The position numbers and the translations under genes are program-made. A stretch of DNA of 64,000 nucleotides, from positions 1-64,000 of the forward strand of contig JAQVJI010000002.1 in the NCBI GenBank assembly GCA_028695255.1. Reading direction: 5' to 3'. This document shows positions 10,237 to 21,041 of this stretch, in pieces. Positions within the stretch are counted from its first letter, which is position 1. Every line of letters starts with the position of its first letter. This DNA comes from Chromatiales bacterium. GTDB taxonomy: Bacteria > Pseudomonadota > Gammaproteobacteria > Ectothiorhodospirales > Ectothiorhodospiraceae. The notes under the pieces are model-generated. The model had not been told where the DNA came from. It was given only the letters and a program-made list of their open reading frames with translations, and made no database searches.

Positions 10237-10558
10237 GGTTTGCTCCGGATGTGTGGAAGGAACGGTTTGTTGGCTACAGAGGACACTGGGGGAAACGACG
10301 ATTCTCTCCTGTCGCGCAAGGGAAAGCCGCAACGGGTCCGGCGATCGGCGGCGTGGGCTCGAACGGGCTCGGGCGGTGGATGTGCTCACGATAAAAGCGA
10401 TCGAAGACCTTGTCGATGCCCGCGGGCAAGCGGGGAGCAAACGCCGTGCCGGGAGAAAGACCTCCTCGATACAATGAGTTAGGCGAGGACCCGGCCCGGA
10501 GACTGCGGGATTTGCCGCAGCGGCCGCGGCAAAAACCACAACCGGGTCGACAACGGTC
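10237..10558. other. Intergenic gap without a recognisable gene
   Basis: This 322-base stretch separates the 5' side of the PCuAC gene from the 3' end of yqaA. The open frames in it have typical GC-rich shadow composition and no ribosome-binding context. No convincing promoter, terminator or repeat was seen. Confidence 0.5.
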
Positions 10559-10996
10559 TCACGCCAACACGCCCAGCGTGACGCCCGCGAGAACCAGATA
10601 GCGCCCGAGCTTGGCCGCCAGCACGATCAGGAAGAAGCTCCACAGCGGTTCACGCATGACACCGGCGATCACCGTCAACGGATCGCCGATGAACGGGGCC
10701 CAACTGAGCAGCAGGGACCACCGGCCATGACGGTGATAGGCGCGCTGCGCCGATGCGAGACGATGCTCGCCGACCGGAAACCAGGGGCGGTCGCGCCAGT
10801 GCTCGATGTAGCGTCCGAGCAGCCAGTTCACCACCGAGCCCAGCACGTTGCCGGCCGTTGCGACCGCCAGCAGCGCCCACGCCGGATGCTCGCCCAGCAC
10901 CAGCAGCGCGGCCAGCACGGCCTCGGACTGCATCGGCAGCAGCGTGGCCGCACCGAAGGCCGCGAAGAACAGCCCGAAGTAGGCGGGGACGATCAG
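10559..10996 (-). CDS. YqaA-type VTT/DedA family membrane protein
   Basis: 145 residues beginning around [34 protein letters not shown], with the central amphipathic segment GSVVNWLLGRYIEHWRDRPWFPVGEHRLASAQRAYHRHGRWSLLLSWAPFIGDPLTVIAGVMRE, characteristic of the YqaA branch of SNARE-associated/DedA proteins, which in general act in lipid scrambling or envelope homeostasis. The start is uncertain. There is no ATG, GTG or TTG near the expected N-terminus, and the CTG overlapping the xthA stop (CTGA) is the best candidate. The next usable upstream codon is a GTG about 18 codons inside xthA. Confidence 0.8.
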   Translation of the reverse strand: MIVPAYFGLFFAAFGAATLLPMQSEAVLAALLVLGEHPAWALLAVATAGNVLGSVVNWLLGRYIEHWRDRPWFPVGEHRLASAQRAYHRHGRWSLLLSWAPFIGDPLTVIAGVMREPLWSFFLIVLAAKLGRYLVLAGVTLGVLA

Positions 10997-11766
10997 GGCT
11001 CGAAATCGTAGTCGATGGTCAGCGGCGCGTGGTCGGAGAACCACTGTTCCTTGTAGACGGCCGCGTCCTTGACCCTGTCGGCGAGACCGGGGGTGACGAT
11101 CTGGTAGTCGATGCGCCAGCCGACGTTCTTCGCCCGCGCCTGACCGCGATTGGACCACCAGGTGTACTGATCCGGCTGCTGATTCACGACGCGGAAGGCG
11201 TCGACGTAGCCGAGCTCGTCGAACACACGGCCGAGCCAGGCGCGCTCGTGCGGCAGGAAGCCCGAGTTCTTCTGGTTGCTCTTCCAGTTCCTGAGGTCGA
11301 TCTCCCTGTGGGCGATGTTGAAGTCGCCGCACAGGACGTATTCGCGTCGCTTGCGCCGAAGCGATTGCAGATAGGGAATGAAGACCTCCAGAAAGCGGTC
11401 CTTCGAGGCCTGACGCTCCGGACCGGAGGAGCCCGAGGGCAGGTACAGCGACACCACCGACAGCTTGCCGAAGCGCGCCTCGATGTAGCGTCCTTCGTCG
11501 TCGAATTCCTCGACGCCGAAGCCGCGGATCACCTCGTCGGGCTCGCGTGCGCAATAGAGCGCCGTGCCGGCGTAGCCGGGCCGCTTGGCGTCGAAGTAGA
11601 AGCAATGATGGCCGTCGGGCCGGAAGGCGGCGTCTTCGAGCTGGTGTTCCTGCGCCTTGGTCTCCTGGATGCAGACCACGTCGGCGCCCTGCTGCGGCAG
11701 CCAGTCGAAGAAACCCTTGCGGGCGGCGGCGCGGATGCCGTTGGCATTGAAGCTGATGATGCGCAT
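10993..11766 (-). CDS. xthA: Exodeoxyribonuclease III (class II AP endonuclease), copy 1
   Basis: 257 residues of the exonuclease-endonuclease-phosphatase fold, cleaving DNA 5' to abasic sites. Motifs visible: N-terminal [19 protein letters not shown] with metal-binding asparagine, CIQETKA (catalytic glutamate), [14 protein letters not shown] (D-x-N), and the terminal [14 protein letters not shown] (SDH). It lies back to back with pyrE, a common gammaproteobacterial arrangement, and overlaps the yqaA frame at its 3' end. A second, divergent paralogue is at 33195-33959. Confidence 0.93.
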   Translation of the reverse strand: MRIISFNANGIRAAARKGFFDWLPQQGADVVCIQETKAQEHQLEDAAFRPDGHHCFYFDAKRPGYAGTALYCAREPDEVIRGFGVEEFDDEGRYIEARFGKLSVVSLYLPSGSSGPERQASKDRFLEVFIPYLQSLRRKRREYVLCGDFNIAHREIDLRNWKSNQKNSGFLPHERAWLGRVFDELGYVDAFRVVNQQPDQYTWWSNRGQARAKNVGWRIDYQIVTPGLADRVKDAAVYKEQWFSDHAPLTIDYDFEP

Positions 11767-11834
11767 GGGCGGGGGACGATACCGGGCGCGCGCGGCGGTC
11801 GCAAGTCGCCGTCGCTTCGGGTATCGTGCGCGGC

Positions 11835-12482
11835 ATGAAAACCTACCAATCCGAGTTCCTCGATTTTGCCATTCGCCAGGGCGTGCTGCGCTTCGGCGAG
11901 TTCACTCTCAAGTCCGGCCGCGAGAGCCCGTATTTCTTCAACGCCGGCCTGTTCAACACCGGGAATGCGCTGGCGCGGCTCGGGCGCTTCTATGCCGAGG
12001 CGATCGTCGATTCGGGCATCGGTTTCGACATGCTGTTCGGTCCGGCCTACAAGGGCATTCCGCTGGCCTCGGCCGCGGCCATCGCGCTGGCCGACCATCA
12101 CGGCCGCGACCTGCCCTGGTGCTTCAACCGCAAGGAGGCGAAGGACCACGGCGAGGGCGGGAGTCTGGTCGGCGCGCCGCTGGCCGGGCGGGTGCTGATC
12201 GTCGACGACGTGATCACCGCCGGCACGGCGATCCGCGAGTCGATCGACATCATCCGCGCCGCCGGCGCCGAACCGGTGGGCGTGGCGCTGGCGCTGGACC
12301 GGCGCGAGCGCGGCCGCGGCGAGCTGTCGGCGATTCAGGAAGTGGAGCGCGATTACGGCCTGCGCGTCGCCTGCATCGTCAGCCTGGACGAACTGATGAC
12401 CTACATCGGCGACGACGCCGAACTGCGCGGCCATCTGCCGGCGGTGGAGACCTATCGCGCCCGTTACGGGGTAGGCGGCTGA
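11835..12482 (+). CDS. pyrE: Orotate phosphoribosyltransferase
   Basis: Converts orotate plus PRPP to OMP in pyrimidine synthesis. The 215-residue protein starts [38 protein letters not shown]. It has the flexible catalytic loop with [13 protein letters not shown] and the PRPP-binding motif [20 protein letters not shown] 11835 is chosen over the upstream ATG 11826 because family members begin at this point. It is divergent from xthA with only about 70 bases between. Confidence 0.95.
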   Translation: MKTYQSEFLDFAIRQGVLRFGEFTLKSGRESPYFFNAGLFNTGNALARLGRFYAEAIVDSGIGFDMLFGPAYKGIPLASAAAIALADHHGRDLPWCFNRKEAKDHGEGGSLVGAPLAGRVLIVDDVITAGTAIRESIDIIRAAGAEPVGVALALDRRERGRGELSAIQEVERDYGLRVACIVSLDELMTYIGDDAELRGHLPAVETYRARYGVGG

Positions 12483-12599
12483 ATCCGCCGCGGGTGCGAC
12501 GGCAATCTTTCGCGAAGTGTATCCTCAGGCACTTTCCACCACCGGCGCCGGCTCGGCTATGCTTAAGGCTACCGGCTTCATACGACGGAATGCCTCACG

Positions 12600-13235
12600 A
12601 TGCGACCGATTTCCTGCCTGACCCTGCTGCTCGCCGCCCTGCTGGCCACCCCGCTGGCGGTGCAGGCGGATCTCTATCGCTGGGTCGACGAGAACGGTCG
12701 CGTGCACTATGGCGACCGCCCGCCGATCGACCAGACCAAGGAAGACACGAAGGTCCTGAACAAGAAGGGTGCGGTGGTGCGCACCATCGAGCGGCCGAAG
12801 ACGCGCGAGGAGATCGAGCGCGAACGTGCCGAACGCGAAGCGCGCGAACAGCAGGCCGCGGCCGCGCGCGAGACGGCGCAACAGCAGGCCGAAAAGGCAC
12901 GTCACGACCAGGTGCTGCTGCGCAGCTACGGCAACGTGCGCGAAATCGAGATCACCCGCGACGACCGCCTGAACACGGTCGACTCGCTGCTCCGGCTGCT
13001 GGAGGAAAAGCAGGAGAACCTGCACCTGAAACTGGCCGAGCTGGAAGACCTCAAGATGCGCCAGGAACGCGGCGAGGTCAGCGCGCGCGAAGGCATCGAC
13101 AAGGAAATCGAGGCATTGCGCCAGCAACTCGACAACAACGCGAAGGCCATGGACCAGCGGCGCAGGGAACGTCAGGACATCGTCGACAAGTTCGAGATCG
13201 ACATCACGCGCTTCAGGCAACTGAAGGGGCAGTAG
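12600..13235 (+). CDS. Exported DUF4124 / coiled-coil protein
   Basis: 211 residues. A signal peptide (MRPISCLTLLLAALLATPLAVQA) is followed at once by a DUF4124 domain (DLYRWVDENGRVHYGDRPP), then by a long charged coiled coil (about residues 65-205) rich in EIERERAEREAREQQAA and EIEALRQQLDNNAKAMDQRRRERQD. DUF4124 is a small envelope-associated domain of unknown function. The gene follows pyrE on the same strand after 117 bases and converges with argB. Confidence 0.8.
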   Translation: MRPISCLTLLLAALLATPLAVQADLYRWVDENGRVHYGDRPPIDQTKEDTKVLNKKGAVVRTIERPKTREEIERERAEREAREQQAAAARETAQQQAEKARHDQVLLRSYGNVREIEITRDDRLNTVDSLLRLLEEKQENLHLKLAELEDLKMRQERGEVSAREGIDKEIEALRQQLDNNAKAMDQRRRERQDIVDKFEIDITRFRQLKGQ

Positions 13236-13245
13236 GCCCAGCCAA

Positions 13246-14184
<939 letters not shown>

Positions 14185-14223
14185 TTACGGCAGGGTCAGG
14201 GGAAAATCCCGGGGAACCACGCC

Positions 14224-15603
14224 TCAGAACGGCAGCCGGAGCGTCGGCTCCACCGCCAGCAGGCGATGCCGGAACACCGACTGGATGCGCGCCAGCGCCG
14301 CGGGCGTGTCGCCCTCGAAGCGGATCACCAGCGAGGGCGTGGTGTTGGACGGGCGCACGAGCCCGAAACCGTCCTCGTAGTCGGCGCGCAGACCGTCGAG
14401 CGTCGACACCTCCGCACCCTCGAAGCCGCCGTGTTCGAGCAGGCGGCGCATGAACTCGAAGTGCTCGCCCTCGTGCCGGAAGTGCACGTTGAGCTCGGGC
14501 GTGTTGAGGCTGTCGGGCAGATCGGCGAAGACCTCGGTCGGGCTGCGCGCATCCTGCGACAGGATCTCCAGCAGGCGCGCGGCGGCGTAGAGCGCGTCGT
14601 CGAAGCCGTACCAGCGTTCCTGAAAGAAGATGTGGCCGCTCATCTCGCCGGCGAGCAGCGCGCCGGTCTCGCGTTGCTTGGCCTTCATGAGCGAATGCCC
14701 GGTGCGCCACATCAGCGGCCGGCCGCCGTGAGCGGCGATCTGGCGACCGAGATGGCGGCTGCACTTGATGTCGTACAGGATGGTCGCGCCGGGATGGCGC
14801 GACAGCACGTCGCGCGCGAACAGCATCATCTGGCGGTCGGCCCAGATCACGCGGCCCTCGCCGTCGACCACGCCCAGACGGTCGCCGTCGCCGTCGAAGG
14901 CAAGGCCGAGATCGAAGCCCTGCGTGGTGACGAGCTTGATCAGGTCGACGAGGTTCTCGGGCTCGGAAGGATTGGGGTGGTGATGCGGAAAGTGGCCGTC
15001 GACCTCGCAGTACAGGCCCTTCACATCGCAACCGAGACCGCCGATCAGATCCGGCGCGACGATGCCGGCGACGCCGTTGCCGCAGTCCACCGCGACCTTG
15101 AGCGGACGCGCGAGCCGCACGTCGCCGAGGATGCGCTGCCGATACACGTCCAGCACCGGAGCCTCGCGGCGCTTGCCCATGCGCTCGGAACGCACGCCGG
15201 CGCGCGCGCGGCGACGCAGTTCCTGGATCGTCTCGCCATGCAGCGTCTCGCCATCGACCACCAGCTTGAGACCGTTGTAGTCGGGCGGGTTGTGGCTGCC
15301 GGTGACGGCGACGCAGCTCTGCGAACCGAAGTGATGCGCGGCGAAATACACCACCGGCGTCGGCGCGAGACCGACGTCGATGACGTCGCAGCCGCCGGCG
15401 ATCAGGCCGTCGGCCAGCGCGTTCAAGAGCGCGATGCCGGACAGGCGGCCGTCACGGCCGATCACCACGGTGTCGCGTCCGCGTTCCAGCACGAGGCTCG
15501 CCAGCGCGCGGCCGATCTGCTCGACGATGGCCGGCGTCAGCGTGTCGCCGACCACGCCGCGGATGTCGTAGGCGCGGAAGATCGAGGCCGGGATGTCCAT
15601 CAA
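14224..15603 (-). CDS. algC: Phosphomannomutase/phosphoglucomutase
   Basis: 459-residue alpha-D-phosphohexomutase interconverting hexose 1- and 6-phosphates for polysaccharide and LPS synthesis. The phosphoserine loop [14 protein letters not shown], metal loop [13 protein letters not shown], sugar-specificity loop GEMSGHIFF and phosphate-binding loop [15 protein letters not shown] are all intact. It overlaps the end of dut by 4 bases (ATGA) and precedes argB. The dual specificity is inferred from similarity to Pseudomonas AlgC-type enzymes. Confidence 0.94.
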   Translation of the reverse strand: MMDIPASIFRAYDIRGVVGDTLTPAIVEQIGRALASLVLERGRDTVVIGRDGRLSGIALLNALADGLIAGGCDVIDVGLAPTPVVYFAAHHFGSQSCVAVTGSHNPPDYNGLKLVVDGETLHGETIQELRRRARAGVRSERMGKRREAPVLDVYRQRILGDVRLARPLKVAVDCGNGVAGIVAPDLIGGLGCDVKGLYCEVDGHFPHHHPNPSEPENLVDLIKLVTTQGFDLGLAFDGDGDRLGVVDGEGRVIWADRQMMLFARDVLSRHPGATILYDIKCSRHLGRQIAAHGGRPLMWRTGHSLMKAKQRETGALLAGEMSGHIFFQERWYGFDDALYAAARLLEILSQDARSPTEVFADLPDSLNTPELNVHFRHEGEHFEFMRRLLEHGGFEGAEVSTLDGLRADYEDGFGLVRPSNTTPSLVIRFEGDTPAALARIQSVFRHRLLAVEPTLRLPF

Positions 15604-16055
15604 TGCCTCCCCGACGAACCGAATCCGCCCGCGCCGCGATGGCTCTCCTCGAAGCTGTCCACCACCTCGAACTCGGCCTGCACCACCGGCACCAGCACGA
15701 GTTGCGCGATGCGCTCACCGGGATTGACGGTGAATGCCTCGCGACCGCGGTTCCAGCAGGAAACGAACAACTGACCCTGGTAGTCGGAGTCGATCAGGCC
15801 GACCAGATTGCCGAGCACGATGCCGTGCTTGTGGCCGAGGCCGGAGCGCGGCAGGATCACCGCCGCCAGCGACGGATCGCCGATGTGGATCGCAATGCCG
15901 GTCGGGATCAGCTCGGTGTCGCCGGGCTGGAGCGTGAGCGGTCCGGCGACGCAGGCGCGCAGGTCCATGCCGGCGCTGCCGGGCGTTGCGTGGTGCGGCA
16001 GCGGGAATTCGCTGCCGATGCGGGGGTCGAGAATCTTCACTTCGATCTTGCGCAT
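15600..16055 (-). CDS. dut: dUTP diphosphatase (dUTPase)
   Basis: Trimeric enzyme hydrolysing dUTP to dUMP. The 151-residue protein contains the five dUTPase motifs: [54 protein letters not shown] and the C-terminal arginine/glycine arm [12 protein letters not shown]. In most gammaproteobacteria dut directly follows coaBC; here the two are separated by 5 kb that encode c-di-GMP proteins on the other strand. Confidence 0.95.
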   Translation of the reverse strand: MRKIEVKILDPRIGSEFPLPHHATPGSAGMDLRACVAGPLTLQPGDTELIPTGIAIHIGDPSLAAVILPRSGLGHKHGIVLGNLVGLIDSDYQGQLFVSCWNRGREAFTVNPGERIAQLVLVPVVQAEFEVVDSFEESHRGAGGFGSSGRH

Positions 16056-16451
16056 GCGGGATTCCTGAGGCGTCGCCGGAGACGGGTTCGGTGGTGCGGC
16101 GGCGGCGCATCACCCACGCCGCCGCGGTGCATTCTTTCACAGACGCACGCCGTTGGTGACCCCTTTTCGACCTTTCGTCAGAAGGCCATCGCACGCCGTT
16201 TTCGCGCCATGGTTCACACAATGCCAAGCTGTTAGTATCGGCCGGTGAACCCTGCACACCGCCGATTTCCGACCGCCGACCCGCTCGCCCCCGGCCACGT
16301 CGCCCCTCGCCGGGACGCCCCCCTTCAAGGACCGATCGAACCCGTCTTTCTGCTGCGGATCTGATCCGGTGACCGTTTCGCACCCGATCCCGGGCGCGTC
16401 GCCGCCGGCAGCGTTCGTTCTCCGCCATCCGGCCGGACGGGGGATCACGAC
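16056..16451. other. Divergent intergenic region between dut and the c-di-GMP genes
   Basis: 396 bases without a supported gene. On the plus strand TTCACA followed about 17 bases later by a TATCGG/TAGTAT-like sequence near 16208-16240 is a weak promoter candidate for the c-di-GMP operon, and the region must also hold a dut promoter. I saw no repeat or terminator. Confidence 0.4.
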
Positions 16452-19400
16452 GTGAGGCCGCTGACGCTTCGCCACAAGATCCTGCTCGCCGTCAGCGTGC
16501 CGTCGCTGATCGCACTGGCCGGCATCGCCGGTTATCTGCTGATCTCGCTCCAGGGCTGGGCGGTCGATCGCTGGACCAAGGATCATCACGCCTTCGTCGA
16601 GTCGCTGGCCGGGACCATCGACGCCGACATCGCCCGCGCGCGGGAGCTCGTGCGCTTCAGCGCCAGCCTGCCGGCCTTCGCCGCGCTGCCCGAACGCGAC
16701 CGGATCGATCTTTCGATCAACGGCATCCCGGAACACGCCGACCGGCCCAAGCGCGACGCGCTCGACTGGCTGCGCGACAACGCCGGCTTTTCGGTGCTGT
16801 TCGTGCTCACGCCGGAAGGCGATTTCTACCTGTGCCATCCCTTCGCCGTACAGCGCACGCTCACGCGCCACAACCTGTCCGACCGACCGTACTTCCAGCA
16901 GGCCGTCGCCACACGAGCGACGGTCGTTTCGGACAGCTTCGTCGGCGCCGACGGCGTGCCCGCGGTCGCCATCGACACGCCGGTCCTCGACGACGCCGGC
17001 AACATCGTCGCGCACGTCGGCGGCGTGCTGCATCTGGATCGTCTGGCCGGGATGCTGCGCCCCGAGCGCATCGCGCCGTTCGACATCGGCCTGATCGTCG
17101 ATCGCGGCGGCAGGATCATGGCGCAGACCGAAACGGCGCTGCCGCCCGCGGTCGTTGCGTGGCTGGCCGAGACCAGTGCTCAGGCATCGTCATCGACCGC
17201 AGAGCGGGCCGTCACCGGGATCGCGAACCTCGCCGACGAGACGGGGCGCGAATGGCTGGGTTTCCATGCCACCCTCGACACCGGCTGGCACCTGCTGACG
17301 CTGCGCGACCGCGATGGGCTGCGCGCCGAGATCCTGCCGCAGGTGCAGCGCACGGCCCTGTTCGCCGCGGCCTTCCTGTCGTTGTTGAGCATCACGGCCC
17401 TGGTGCTCGCGCGTCGCTTCGTCCAGCGCTGGGCGCACGCGGAGGATGCATTGCGGGCGAGCGAGGAAACGTCGCGCCGCGAACGCGACCTGTTCGCCGG
17501 CGGCCCGGTGGCCGTGTTCATCTGGCGGCCCGAGGCGGGCTGGCCGGTGGATTACGTCTCGCGCAACGTGCGCGGGATTCTCGGCTATACGGCGGCGGAG
17601 ATGACCGCGCCCGGATTTCATTTCGCCGACCTGATCCATCCGGACGACTTGGCGCGCGTGGGCCAGGAAGTGGCGGACCATCTCGCCAGCCACAGAACGC
17701 AGTTCGAGCAGTCCTATCGTCTGCGCTGCAAGCACGGCGAATACCGCTGGTTCTACGACTTCACGATGCCCGAACGCGATGCCGACGGCGAGCTGCGGCG
17801 CATCCGCGGCTATCTGTTCGACCAGAGCGAGATCCGGCTCGCGCAGGCACGCCAGCGTCTGTCGGCGCGCGTGTTCGAAAGTACCAGCGAAGGCATCACC
17901 ATCACCGACATCGACGGCGTCATCCAGGCGGTGAATCCGGCCTTCACCCGCATCACGGGCTATACGGAGGCCGAGGTGCGCGGCAAACGGTCGAGCGTGT
18001 TGCGCTCCGGCAGACACGACCAGGCGTTCTACCAGGCGATGTGGCAGCAACTCGTGGGCGCGGGTCAGTGGCAGGGCGAGATCTGGAACCGGCGCAAGAA
18101 CGGCGAGGTGTATCCGGAGTGGATCACCATCAGTGCGGTACACGACGATTCGGGCGAGGTGTCGCATTACGTCGCCGTGTTCACCGACATCACGGCGCTG
18201 CGCAAGGCGCAGGAGCAGGCGGAATGGCTGGCCTGGCACGATCCGCTGACCGGCCTGCCGAACCGCGCGCTGTTCATGGAACGCCTCGGGCAGACGCTCG
18301 CGAACGCGCAACGCGACGGTCGTTATGCCGACGTGCTGATCCTCGACCTCGACCGTTTCAAGGACATCAACGACGCGCGCGGCATCGCCATCGGCGACCG
18401 CCTGCTCGGTGCCGTCGGCGAACGCCTGCGCGGCGCCTTGCGCGAGGGCGATTCGCTGGCACGCCTGACGGCGGACGAATTCGCGATCCTGCTGCCGCGG
18501 ATGTACTCGGATACCGAACAGGCGGCGCGGCAGGCGCTCTCTGTGGCGGAAAAACTGCGTGCGCTGATATCGCGTCCGTTCGAGCTCGACGGCGAGGCGT
18601 TCCGGCTCGGCGTCAGCATCGGCGTCGCGTTGTTTCCGGAATCGCCCGACGAGTCGACCGCCGACGTACTGCGACAGGCCGACACCGCCCTGCATCGCGC
18701 CAAGCAGGATGGCGGCGACCGCGTGGTGTTCTTCGAGAACACCATGGGCGAGATCGCGCGCGGGCGTTTTCAGCTCGAACACGAACTGCGGCATGCGATC
18801 GATCACGACGAGCTGCGCCTGTTCCTGCAACCGCAGGTCGATATGCGCGGTGGCATCGTCGCCTTCGAGGCGCTGGTGCGCTGGCAGCATCCGGAACGCG
18901 GGCTGGTGCCTCCCGGCGCGTTCATCGCGGCGGCGGAGGAATCGGGCCTGATCGCCCGGATCGACGGCTGGGTGCTGGCGGACGTATGCCGGCTTTTGTC
19001 GCGCCTCGACGGCGCGGGGCATCCCCTGCGCATAGCGGTCAACATCAGCCCGCGGCATTTCCGCGAGGAGGACTTCGTCGCCCGGGTACGACGGCACCTG
19101 GCGACCAGCGGTGCCGATCCCTCGCACCTGGTGCTCGAAGTGACCGAAGGCCTTATGATCGACGACCCGGCCGCCGTGGTCGGCAAAATGACCGTTCTCA
19201 CCGACATGGGCATCCACTTCTCCATCGACGACTTCGGCACCGGCTATTCGAGCCTGGCCTATCTCAAGCGCCTGCCGATCCACGAACTCAAGATCGACCG
19301 CAGCTTCATCCAGGATGCGCCCACCGACCCCAACGACGCGGCCCTGGTCGAGACCATCCTCGCGGTCGCCAGCCATCTCAATCTCCAGGTGGTGGCGGAA

Positions 19401-19535
19401 GGCGTCGAGACGCCGGAACAGGCGCGATTCCTGAGCGATCGCGGTGACGTGATCCAGCAGGGCTATCTGCACGGCCGGCCCGCGCCGGCGGAGGACTGGG
19501 TCGCGCGGCTCGGCACGCAGACGAGCGCGCCGTGA
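16452..19535 (+). CDS. Membrane-bound sensor: periplasmic dCache-like, PAS-PAS-GGDEF(degenerate)-EAL
   Basis: 1027 residues, GTG start. Architecture: transmembrane helix (about 10-32), periplasmic sensory region (about 40-285, dCache-like), second helix (about 295-316), two PAS domains (about 345-460 and 470-590), GGDEF (about 596-755), EAL (about 775-1020). The cyclase signature reads TADEF instead of GGDEF, so synthase activity is doubtful, but the upstream inhibitory RxxD (REGD, five residues before) is kept. EAL catalytic motifs look intact: FEALVRW, NISPRHF, LEVTEG, DDFGTGYSSLAYLKRL, ELKIDRSFI, VAEGVET. It is therefore a probable c-di-GMP phosphodiesterase with a regulatory GGDEF. Its stop overlaps the next start (GTGA). 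Confidence 0.9.
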   Translation: MRPLTLRHKILLAVSVPSLIALAGIAGYLLISLQGWAVDRWTKDHHAFVESLAGTIDADIARARELVRFSASLPAFAALPERDRIDLSINGIPEHADRPKRDALDWLRDNAGFSVLFVLTPEGDFYLCHPFAVQRTLTRHNLSDRPYFQQAVATRATVVSDSFVGADGVPAVAIDTPVLDDAGNIVAHVGGVLHLDRLAGMLRPERIAPFDIGLIVDRGGRIMAQTETALPPAVVAWLAETSAQASSSTAERAVTGIANLADETGREWLGFHATLDTGWHLLTLRDRDGLRAEILPQVQRTALFAAAFLSLLSITALVLARRFVQRWAHAEDALRASEETSRRERDLFAGGPVAVFIWRPEAGWPVDYVSRNVRGILGYTAAEMTAPGFHFADLIHPDDLARVGQEVADHLASHRTQFEQSYRLRCKHGEYRWFYDFTMPERDADGELRRIRGYLFDQSEIRLAQARQRLSARVFESTSEGITITDIDGVIQAVNPAFTRITGYTEAEVRGKRSSVLRSGRHDQAFYQAMWQQLVGAGQWQGEIWNRRKNGEVYPEWITISAVHDDSGEVSHYVAVFTDITALRKAQEQAEWLAWHDPLTGLPNRALFMERLGQTLANAQRDGRYADVLILDLDRFKDINDARGIAIGDRLLGAVGERLRGALREGDSLARLTADEFAILLPRMYSDTEQAARQALSVAEKLRALISRPFELDGEAFRLGVSIGVALFPESPDESTADVLRQADTALHRAKQDGGDRVVFFENTMGEIARGRFQLEHELRHAIDHDELRLFLQPQVDMRGGIVAFEALVRWQHPERGLVPPGAFIAAAEESGLIARIDGWVLADVCRLLSRLDGAGHPLRIAVNISPRHFREEDFVARVRRHLATSGADPSHLVLEVTEGLMIDDPAAVVGKMTVLTDMGIHFSIDDFGTGYSSLAYLKRLPIHELKIDRSFIQDAPTDPNDAALVETILAVASHLNLQVVAEGVETPEQARFLSDRGDVIQQGYLHGRPAPAEDWVARLGTQTSAP

Positions 19536-21025
19536 GAGCGCTTCTCCCGTGGCTGCTCGGCTTCGGTCTGGCAGTTGCGGCGTCGCCGGCCTTCGCCATC
19601 GACGACCTGTGGCAGCGCTACCGCTGGGAGATCGTAGGGACCATCGGCGGTGCGCTGATCCTGTCGCTCGCCACCGGCCTTTGGCTCAGCCGCCGCCGGT
19701 TGTTGCAGGAACGCGCACGCGTGGCCGCGCAGATGCGCGAACTGCACGCCAGCCACGAGCTGCTGACCAAGATCTCGTCGCAGGTCCCGGGCATGATCTA
19801 TCAGTACCTGTTGCGGCCGGACGGCAGCAGCTCGTTTCCGTACGCCAGCGACACCATCCGGGACATCTACGCCGTCAGCCCGCAACAGGCGCGGGACGAT
19901 GCCGCGCTGGTGTTCCGACGCATTCATCCCGACGACCTGGAGCGGGTGCAGGCCGGCATCCGGCGATCGGCGGCAACGCTCGCGCCCTGGCTTCAGGAAT
20001 ACCGCATACAGTCGCCGGAAACCGGCCTGCGCTGGTGCGAAGACCGCGCGATGCCGGAACGGCAGGCCGACGGCGGCACGCTCTGGCATGGCTTCGTCAC
20101 CGACGTCACGCCGCGCAAACTGATCGAGGCGCGACTGGCGGATGCCGCCGCCGAAAAACAGCGGCTGCTGGCGTCTCTCGGCGAGGGCGTGTACGGCATC
20201 GACCACCAAGGCATCTGCACCTTCATCAATCCCTCCGCCCTCGACATGCTCGGCTACGCCGAAGACGAGGTGCTCGGGCACGATCAGCACCGGCTGTTCC
20301 ACCACCACCGCGAGGACGGCAGCGATTACCCGACGCGGGAATGTCCGATCAGCAGGACGCTCGCAGATGCCCGGCCGCGCTACGTGGACGATTGGTTCAT
20401 CCGCAGGGACGGACGAGGATTTCCCGTGTCGCTGCTGATCTCGCCAATCGAGGAGGACGGCGTCTGCACCGGTGCCGTGGTCGCCTTCCGCGACATCACG
20501 GAACGCCTGCGACTGGAGGAGAACCTGAAGGCGCTCGCCACCACCGACGCGCTGACGGGACTGCCGAACCGGCGTCATCTGCTGGAACAGATGGAACGCG
20601 AACTGGCTCGCGTGCGGCGGCACCCGGAACGACCGGCGGCGGTGTTGATGGCCGACCTCGACCACTTCAAGCGCGTCAACGACAAATACGGGCATGCGGC
20701 GGGAGACATGGTGCTGCGGCACTTCGCCGCCACCTTGCGCGAGGCCGCGCGCAAGTCCGACCTGGCCGGACGCCTGGGCGGCGAGGAGTTCGTGTTGCTG
20801 CTGCCGGATACGCCGATCGACAAGGCGCGGTTGCTGGCCGAGCGCCTGCGCGAAACCATCGAGACCGCCAGGGTCGATACCGGCAACGGTCGCGTGCGCT
20901 ACACCGTCAGCATCGGTATCACCGCGATGACCGCCGACGACGCGGCGGTCGACCCGGCATTGGCGCGCGCCGACGCGGCGCTCTACCGCGCCAAACAGGG
21001 CGGGCGCAACCGGGTCGAGGTCTGA
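19532..21025 (+). CDS. Membrane-anchored PAS-PAS-GGDEF diguanylate cyclase
   Basis: 497 residues, GTG start overlapping the upstream stop (GTGA), so translation is probably coupled. The N-terminus has a signal-like helix (MRALLPWLLGFGLAVAASPAFA) and a second helix (EIVGTIGGALILSLATGLWLS), leaving only about 12 residues between them outside the membrane. Two PAS domains follow (about 70-190 and 205-325), then GGDEF with DALTGLPNRRHL, LMADLDHFKRVNDKYGH and an active-type LGGEEF (about residue 415), preceded by an RKSD inhibitory site. It is a likely active cyclase with product inhibition, paired with the phosphodiesterase upstream. Confidence 0.9.
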   Translation: MRALLPWLLGFGLAVAASPAFAIDDLWQRYRWEIVGTIGGALILSLATGLWLSRRRLLQERARVAAQMRELHASHELLTKISSQVPGMIYQYLLRPDGSSSFPYASDTIRDIYAVSPQQARDDAALVFRRIHPDDLERVQAGIRRSAATLAPWLQEYRIQSPETGLRWCEDRAMPERQADGGTLWHGFVTDVTPRKLIEARLADAAAEKQRLLASLGEGVYGIDHQGICTFINPSALDMLGYAEDEVLGHDQHRLFHHHREDGSDYPTRECPISRTLADARPRYVDDWFIRRDGRGFPVSLLISPIEEDGVCTGAVVAFRDITERLRLEENLKALATTDALTGLPNRRHLLEQMERELARVRRHPERPAAVLMADLDHFKRVNDKYGHAAGDMVLRHFAATLREAARKSDLAGRLGGEEFVLLLPDTPIDKARLLAERLRETIETARVDTGNGRVRYTVSIGITAMTADDAAVDPALARADAALYRAKQGGRNRVEV

Positions 21026-21041
21026 CGGGCACGCCGCTCGG

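Noticed and set aside
16832-19447. 871-residue plus ORF and 760-residue minus ORF (17190-19472) over the PAS-GGDEF-EAL gene
   Set aside because: Both are out-of-frame shadows: arginine-rich low-complexity translations without domains, fully inside a gene with clear motifs.
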